From Microscillaceae bacterium (lineage in GTDB: Bacteria; Bacteroidota; Bacteroidia; Cytophagales; Microscillaceae), in the NCBI GenBank assembly GCA_011390205.1, contig JAABSX010000022.1, positions 1 to 60,529 of the forward strand: a stretch of DNA of 60,529 nt, given 5' to 3'. The position numbers and the translations under genes were made by a program. Positions 57,225 through 60,529 of the stretch are shown in pieces. The notes under the pieces are model-generated. The model did not search any database, was not told the origin of the DNA, and saw only the letters and a program-made list of their open reading frames with translations. Each line of letters opens with the position of its first letter. Position 1 is the first letter of the stretch.

Positions 57225-58331
57225 ATGAAAGATATGCCTAAATTTTGTGTATTCTTGTCTTTTTTCCTCTTTGTGGTTGCTGCTGTGTTGGCTCAGACTG
57301 ATGAGCTTCCGAAGCCCAAGACACCCTTGGCACTCGGTTTTAGGGGGCATCACGGGTTTATTATCCCTCACTCAGATGCCATCAGGGCACAGGCAAATTC
57401 TAACCCTTGGGGTTTTGAGCTAGATGCTTCTTTGCATTTAATTGATGAAAAATCTTGGAAAAATTTTGCTTCTTTTCCGAGGGTTGGGGCTATTTTGAGC
57501 TATGTTAATTTTGACAATCCTGAGATTTTGGGCAGTGCCCTTAATCTAGGGGCATACTTTGAGCCCAGTATTGCGGTACGGAATCGGCTCAATTTTTCTT
57601 TTAGATTGGGTGTGGGGCTTTCTTACCTCAACCGTGTCTTTGATACAGAAACCAACCCTGAGAATCAGTTTTATAGCACTCCGATTAGTTTTTTGCTGGT
57701 CGCCAATGGCATGGTCAATTACCGAATCCGCCCCGAACTGCAAGTACGGGCTGGCTTTTTTTACAATCATATTTCTAATGGAGGCATCAAACAGCCCAAC
57801 AAAGGGATTAACTTTCCTACGGCGAGCCTCGGTATAGAGTATATTTTAAATCCTTATAATTTCAAATCTAGAAAGAAAGAAGACTGGAGGCAGCTACATC
57901 CAGATAGATTCAAGGTGAAGGCGGCCATTTTTGGTACTGCCAAGACGCTCAACAATGAGGACAATCGTAGGTTTGGGATTATCGGGGCTACAGTCTATGG
58001 CAGCTATGTGGTGGGCAGGATGAGTGCCTTGACTGCGGGGCTAGAGTGGGTTTTTGATTATTCTTTGCGTGAGAGGCTCAGGCGGACAGGTTTAGAAAAT
58101 GATTTTCAGAAAGGAAGTCTAAACATAGGGCATGATTTGCTTTTGGGCAAGTTTATTTTCTCTCAGCAATTTGGGTTTTATTTGTATAGAGATTTTTTTG
58201 ACAAGCCTTTTTACTATCAGCGCTACGGGCTTGCCTATCAGCTTAGCCCACACCTCTTTGCGGGCATACAGCTCAAAGCCCATGCGGATGTGGCAGATTT
58301 TATGGATTTTAGAGTGGGTTATGTTTTTTGA
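57225..58331 (+). CDS. PagL-like acyloxyacyl hydrolase
   Basis: The 368-residue protein has a signal peptide (VFLSFFLFVVAAVLAQ) and a beta-barrel body with the catalytic motif NHISNGG (His 182 and Ser 184), as in lipid A 3-O-deacylase PagL. It is longer than classical PagL (about 170-190 residues): a C-terminal half adds strands such as KFIFSQQFGFYLYRDF. It probably modifies lipid A in the outer membrane. ATG 57225 is preferred over TTG 57222; ATG 57234 is also possible. Confidence 0.85.
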   Translation: MKDMPKFCVFLSFFLFVVAAVLAQTDELPKPKTPLALGFRGHHGFIIPHSDAIRAQANSNPWGFELDASLHLIDEKSWKNFASFPRVGAILSYVNFDNPEILGSALNLGAYFEPSIAVRNRLNFSFRLGVGLSYLNRVFDTETNPENQFYSTPISFLLVANGMVNYRIRPELQVRAGFFYNHISNGGIKQPNKGINFPTASLGIEYILNPYNFKSRKKEDWRQLHPDRFKVKAAIFGTAKTLNNEDNRRFGIIGATVYGSYVVGRMSALTAGLEWVFDYSLRERLRRTGLENDFQKGSLNIGHDLLLGKFIFSQQFGFYLYRDFFDKPFYYQRYGLAYQLSPHLFAGIQLKAHADVADFMDFRVGYVF

Positions 58332-58515
58332 GGCTGGGGAATCCGTCCTAAAAGTCTGTTGTGATGAATTTGATTTAGAGGGATCTTTGATTCTTCCTTC
58401 GGAGCTTCCCTTTTCCGAAGCTGGAGCTTCGTGCTACAAATGAACCTTGTTCGCTATGGAAAAATACAAATCTTCTGCTCCTGAGTCGAGAGTGCAAATG
58501 CCGACTAAGCATTAC

Positions 58516-58635
58516 GCCCTTTTTTCACGCCTTCAGATTCCTGCGGAATGACAAATACGACGTTGTCATTCTGTAAGAATCCGCTGTACTGCGTAGCCTT
58601 TTTTCACACCTTCAGATTCCTACGGAATGACAAAT
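58516..58635. repeat. cluster of TGTCATTCCG-type repeats
   Basis: Two ~40-bp direct copies (58516-58556 and 58596-58635) have a third, inverted and diverged copy at about 58563-58585 between them. The first and third can pair. Confidence 0.75.
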
Positions 58636-58676
58636 CTTTAATACTGCCCGAGCCAGAGGCTCAGGCTACTTTAGGG

Positions 58677-58748
58677 AAAATTCTTTCTCACATCGCTTTT
58701 TGGGTGCTGCGTCCCTTGCACCCTCCAAGCGATGCCAGAAAGAATTTT
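58677..58748. repeat. 72-bp nested inverted repeat
   Basis: Three nested stems: a perfect 12 bp (58677-58688 with 58737-58748), 8 bp (58691-58698 with 58727-58734) and 6 bp (58702-58707 with 58718-58723). It lies 47 bp past the stop of the LRR-SUMF1 gene and may be a terminator or cruciform. Confidence 0.85.
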
Positions 58749-58795
58749 TATATCTTAGCTCAAATGATGTAACGAAATGAAACAAGCAAAGCAAA

Positions 58796-60529
58796 CTATA
58801 GAGAACAAACAAGGCGAAAGCCGAAGCTGCTGTTACGGCGGTCTGGTGCGTCGTAGTCGCGAAAAGCCACACGACAGTAAGCGGCGTAGTCGCTCCAAGA
58901 GCCACCGCGCAAAACACGGAACGAGGCCCGATGATTATCTATCCAAGCAGCACCATCACTAGGAACTCCCTCATAGTTGTTATGCCAATCATCTTCGCAC
59001 CATTCCCATACATTACCACTCATGTCATATAAGCCTAACTCATTGGGCTTTAGTAATCCTACAGGCTGCGTCTTGTCGTTTGAGTTTTCTTCATACCAAG
59101 CCACTTCGTTTATGTCATTACTCCCTGCATATTCATAGTCTTGGCTTTTTTGTCTACCTTTTGCAGCATATTCCCATTGGGCTTCAGAGGATAGGCGAAA
59201 CAGCCCCCTGCCTCCCGAAGGGAGAAGTTCCTTGAGTTTTTTTATAAAGGTTTGTGCATCATTCCAACTTACCATTTCTACTGGGTTTTGTGGGTTTCCT
59301 TTAAAATGAGAGGGATTCTTACCCATCACAGCCCCATAAAGTTCCTGCGTTACAGGGTATTTTGCCATATAAAAACTCTCTAAGGTAATTTGTGTGGGGG
59401 GTTGCTCGCTTTTATTCCCCTTGGCAGAACCTATGGTAAATGTGCCCCCCTCTACCCATATCATCTCAAAGGATACGCCGTTGATGGTTTGGGTGAAGTT
59501 TTTAGATGTTTCGGGTTCAGGGGTAAATTGTTGGAATTTTTGGGTTTGTTGTTGGCTTTCTTGCTGTTGGGAAGTTTGTTGAGTGAGTGGTTGTGGGGTT
59601 TGCTGTTGTGATTGTGCTAAGTAGTTTTTTACACTTTCCAAACAATTCCCATCAAAATCGAAGACTTCTTTGGGTAGGTTTTCTATGGGGTTGCCTTGTA
59701 GGTAGAGTTCTTTGAGGTTGGGGAGTTTATCTAGTAAGTCTGTAGGGAAATGGGTGATTTGGTTGTCCTCTAGACGTAGTATTTCAACATAAGTGATATC
59801 GTATTTTTCAAGTACTTCAGTCGTTAAATCTACAATTCCCTGATTGGATAAGTCTAGGATTGAATTTTTTGCCTGAATTTTTTGATTTATTTTACCATCC
59901 CTAATGATTCTTTCAATAATTATGAGCGGTTCATTATTTTCAAGCCATTCATCACTGATGGCAAAATTATTTCTTGAAAGCCTTAGTCCTTTATTATCCC
60001 ATTTTTTGGTTTCATTAGAACTCAATTGTAAACTGAGAAATGATTCAGGCAGACTTGTAAGTTTATTTCCACTTACATCTAGAAATCTCAAAGATGATAA
60101 ATATCCTAATTCTTCAGGGAGATATTCTAGTTGATTATCTTCAACCCCAAGTACCCTCAATCCTTTTAGATTTCCGATTCTTGGTGAGATAGTGATGAGT
60201 TGATTATTTGTTAAAAATAATCGTCTCAAATCCTCCAATTCAAATAAAGCATCAGGCAATGTTTTAAGTCCTCGCCCTCTCAAGTCTAGCTCTCTTTGTC
60301 CAGAATTACTAGCTTGCGTAATAAGCTCTAAGGCTTCAAGGTAGTTTTGTATATCTTCTAAACAATTCCCCTCAAAATCAAATACTTCTTCAGGCAAATT
60401 CTTAATCGGATTGCCATACAATTGAATCTCATTGAGATTGGATAGTTTATCCAGTAATTCAAGAGGAAAATAAGTGATTTTATTTTCTTGCAGGTACAGT
60501 CTAGCGATATGTGTATAGTCGAAAATGGG
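58796..60529 (-). CDS. leucine-rich-repeat protein with SUMF1-type C-terminal domain, 5' truncated
   Basis: The reading frame is open through the window end, so the start is missing; about 577 residues are present. The visible N-terminal part holds leucine-rich repeats (LRRLFLTNNQLITISPRIGNL-type units), with two copies of a block ending NLPxEVFDFxGNCLE. A Gln/Thr/Pro-rich linker follows, then a formylglycine-generating-enzyme-like (SUMF1) domain: MIWVEGGTFTIGSAKGN, MAKYPVTQELYGAVMG, LSSEAQWEYAAKG, MSGNVWEWCEDDW and RVLRGGSW. The C-terminal ~38 codons are GC-rich (see the next entry). The domain could be a catalytic or a C-type-lectin-like binding module; LRRs suggest ligand binding. Confidence 0.9.
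   Translation of the reverse strand, partial: PIFDYTHIARLYLQENKITYFPLELLDKLSNLNEIQLYGNPIKNLPEEVFDFEGNCLEDIQNYLEALELITQASNSGQRELDLRGRGLKTLPDALFELEDLRRLFLTNNQLITISPRIGNLKGLRVLGVEDNQLEYLPEELGYLSSLRFLDVSGNKLTSLPESFLSLQLSSNETKKWDNKGLRLSRNNFAISDEWLENNEPLIIIERIIRDGKINQKIQAKNSILDLSNQGIVDLTTEVLEKYDITYVEILRLEDNQITHFPTDLLDKLPNLKELYLQGNPIENLPKEVFDFDGNCLESVKNYLAQSQQQTPQPLTQQTSQQQESQQQTQKFQQFTPEPETSKNFTQTINGVSFEMIWVEGGTFTIGSAKGNKSEQPPTQITLESFYMAKYPVTQELYGAVMGKNPSHFKGNPQNPVEMVSWNDAQTFIKKLKELLPSGGRGLFRLSSEAQWEYAAKGRQKSQDYEYAGSNDINEVAWYEENSNDKTQPVGLLKPNELGLYDMSGNVWEWCEDDWHNNYEGVPSDGAAWIDNHRASFRVLRGGSWSDYAAYCRVAFRDYDAPDRRNSSFGFRLVCSL
58815..58928 (-). other. candidate variable region of the SUMF1 domain
   Basis: This 114-bp 3' segment is about 61% GC, well above the rest of the gene. 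Between the conserved RGGSW and GFRL motifs thirteen residues use NNC codons (AGC, GAC, TAC, GCC, AAC and TTC). That is the pattern left when template AAC codons are mutated in diversity-generating retroelements. No template repeat or reverse transcriptase is in the window. Confidence 0.45.
59630..60496. repeat. diverged LRR-encoding direct repeat, 720 bp apart
   Basis: The segments 59630-59776 and 60350-60496 encode related LRR blocks and share runs such as AACAATTCCC at 59641 and 60361. They are imperfect and lie in the same gene. Confidence 0.7.

Larger units (their letters stand above)
58332..58795. other. 464-bp repeat-rich intergenic region
   Basis: No gene is convincing here. It contains three short TGTCATTCCG-type repeats (58516-58635), a hairpin GAGCC-AGA-GGCTC (58650-58662) and the 72-bp nested inverted repeat. 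Confidence 0.6.

Noticed and set aside
58332-58795. Coding gene or template repeat in the repeat-rich intergenic region
   Set aside because: No long frame is open, no reverse transcriptase motif is present, and no sequence matching the candidate variable region was seen here.
1-60529. tRNA, rRNA, IS elements and CRISPR arrays
   Set aside because: No clear tRNA-like T-loop, transposase motif or spacer-repeat pattern was seen by reading; a dedicated scan was not possible.

Overview
The window looks like chromosomal DNA of a Bacteroidota bacterium, most likely in the Cytophagales. The reasons are low GC, exported proteins with typical Bacteroidota signal peptides and lipoboxes, a protein with a gliding/type IX C-terminal sorting domain (38785-42369), a two-component 'propeller' sensor kinase, BshA for bacillithiol, a DUF4369-type TlpA lipoprotein, MenB for menaquinone, and promoters with few Shine-Dalgarno signals. 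I cannot name a species. No tRNA, rRNA, CRISPR array, transposase, integrase or reverse transcriptase was seen.

Layout. 1-8.1 kb: 3' end of menB, recN, an Sm-like small protein, two related exported TPR proteins and gyrA. 8.3-18.0 kb (mostly minus strand): a small lipoprotein, a PECR-like reductase, a GAF/coiled-coil signalling protein with a 189-bp internal tandem repeat, an RluA-type pseudouridine synthase, surE, ribBA, an RCK potassium channel and hslU. 18.3-23.0 kb: small unknown proteins and a HAMP-GAF-SpoIIE phosphatase whose 3' end overlaps trmB. 23.7-30.0 kb (minus): a thioredoxin-fold protein next to the propeller histidine kinase, a GNAT acetyltransferase with a 59-residue Cys-rich membrane protein, and an OmpA-family protein translationally adjacent to a MazG-type pyrophosphohydrolase. 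30.3-33.5 kb: a porin and a KefB-like antiporter.

33.8-36.8 kb: an arsenic cluster (ArsR, a Cys-tailed DUF6428-like protein, and a thioredoxin-type arsenate reductase with an apparent Cys triad) followed by bshA. No arsenite pump is present. 36.9-42.4 kb: a SIMPL protein, a lipoprotein and the large type IX cargo. 42.6-47.1 kb: an FG-GAP-like protein and a MacA/MacB-type adaptor and permease without an ATPase, with a zinc-ribbon/carboxypeptidase-regulatory protein between them. 47.1-48.5 kb: a repeat-rich block around a small membrane protein. 48.7-58.3 kb: a lipoprotein, a TlpA-like lipoprotein, trxA, an AlkB-type hydroxylase, DUF1543, a large BNR/sortilin-repeat exported protein and a PagL-like lipid A deacylase.

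58.3-60.5 kb: a repeat-rich intergenic region with a 72-bp nested inverted repeat, then a leucine-rich-repeat/formylglycine-enzyme-fold (SUMF1) protein running off the window end. Its last ~114 bp are about 61% GC and carry a run of NNC codons at the sites that vary in diversity-generating retroelement targets. This is the best candidate for an unusual system. The template repeat and reverse transcriptase would have to lie outside the window.
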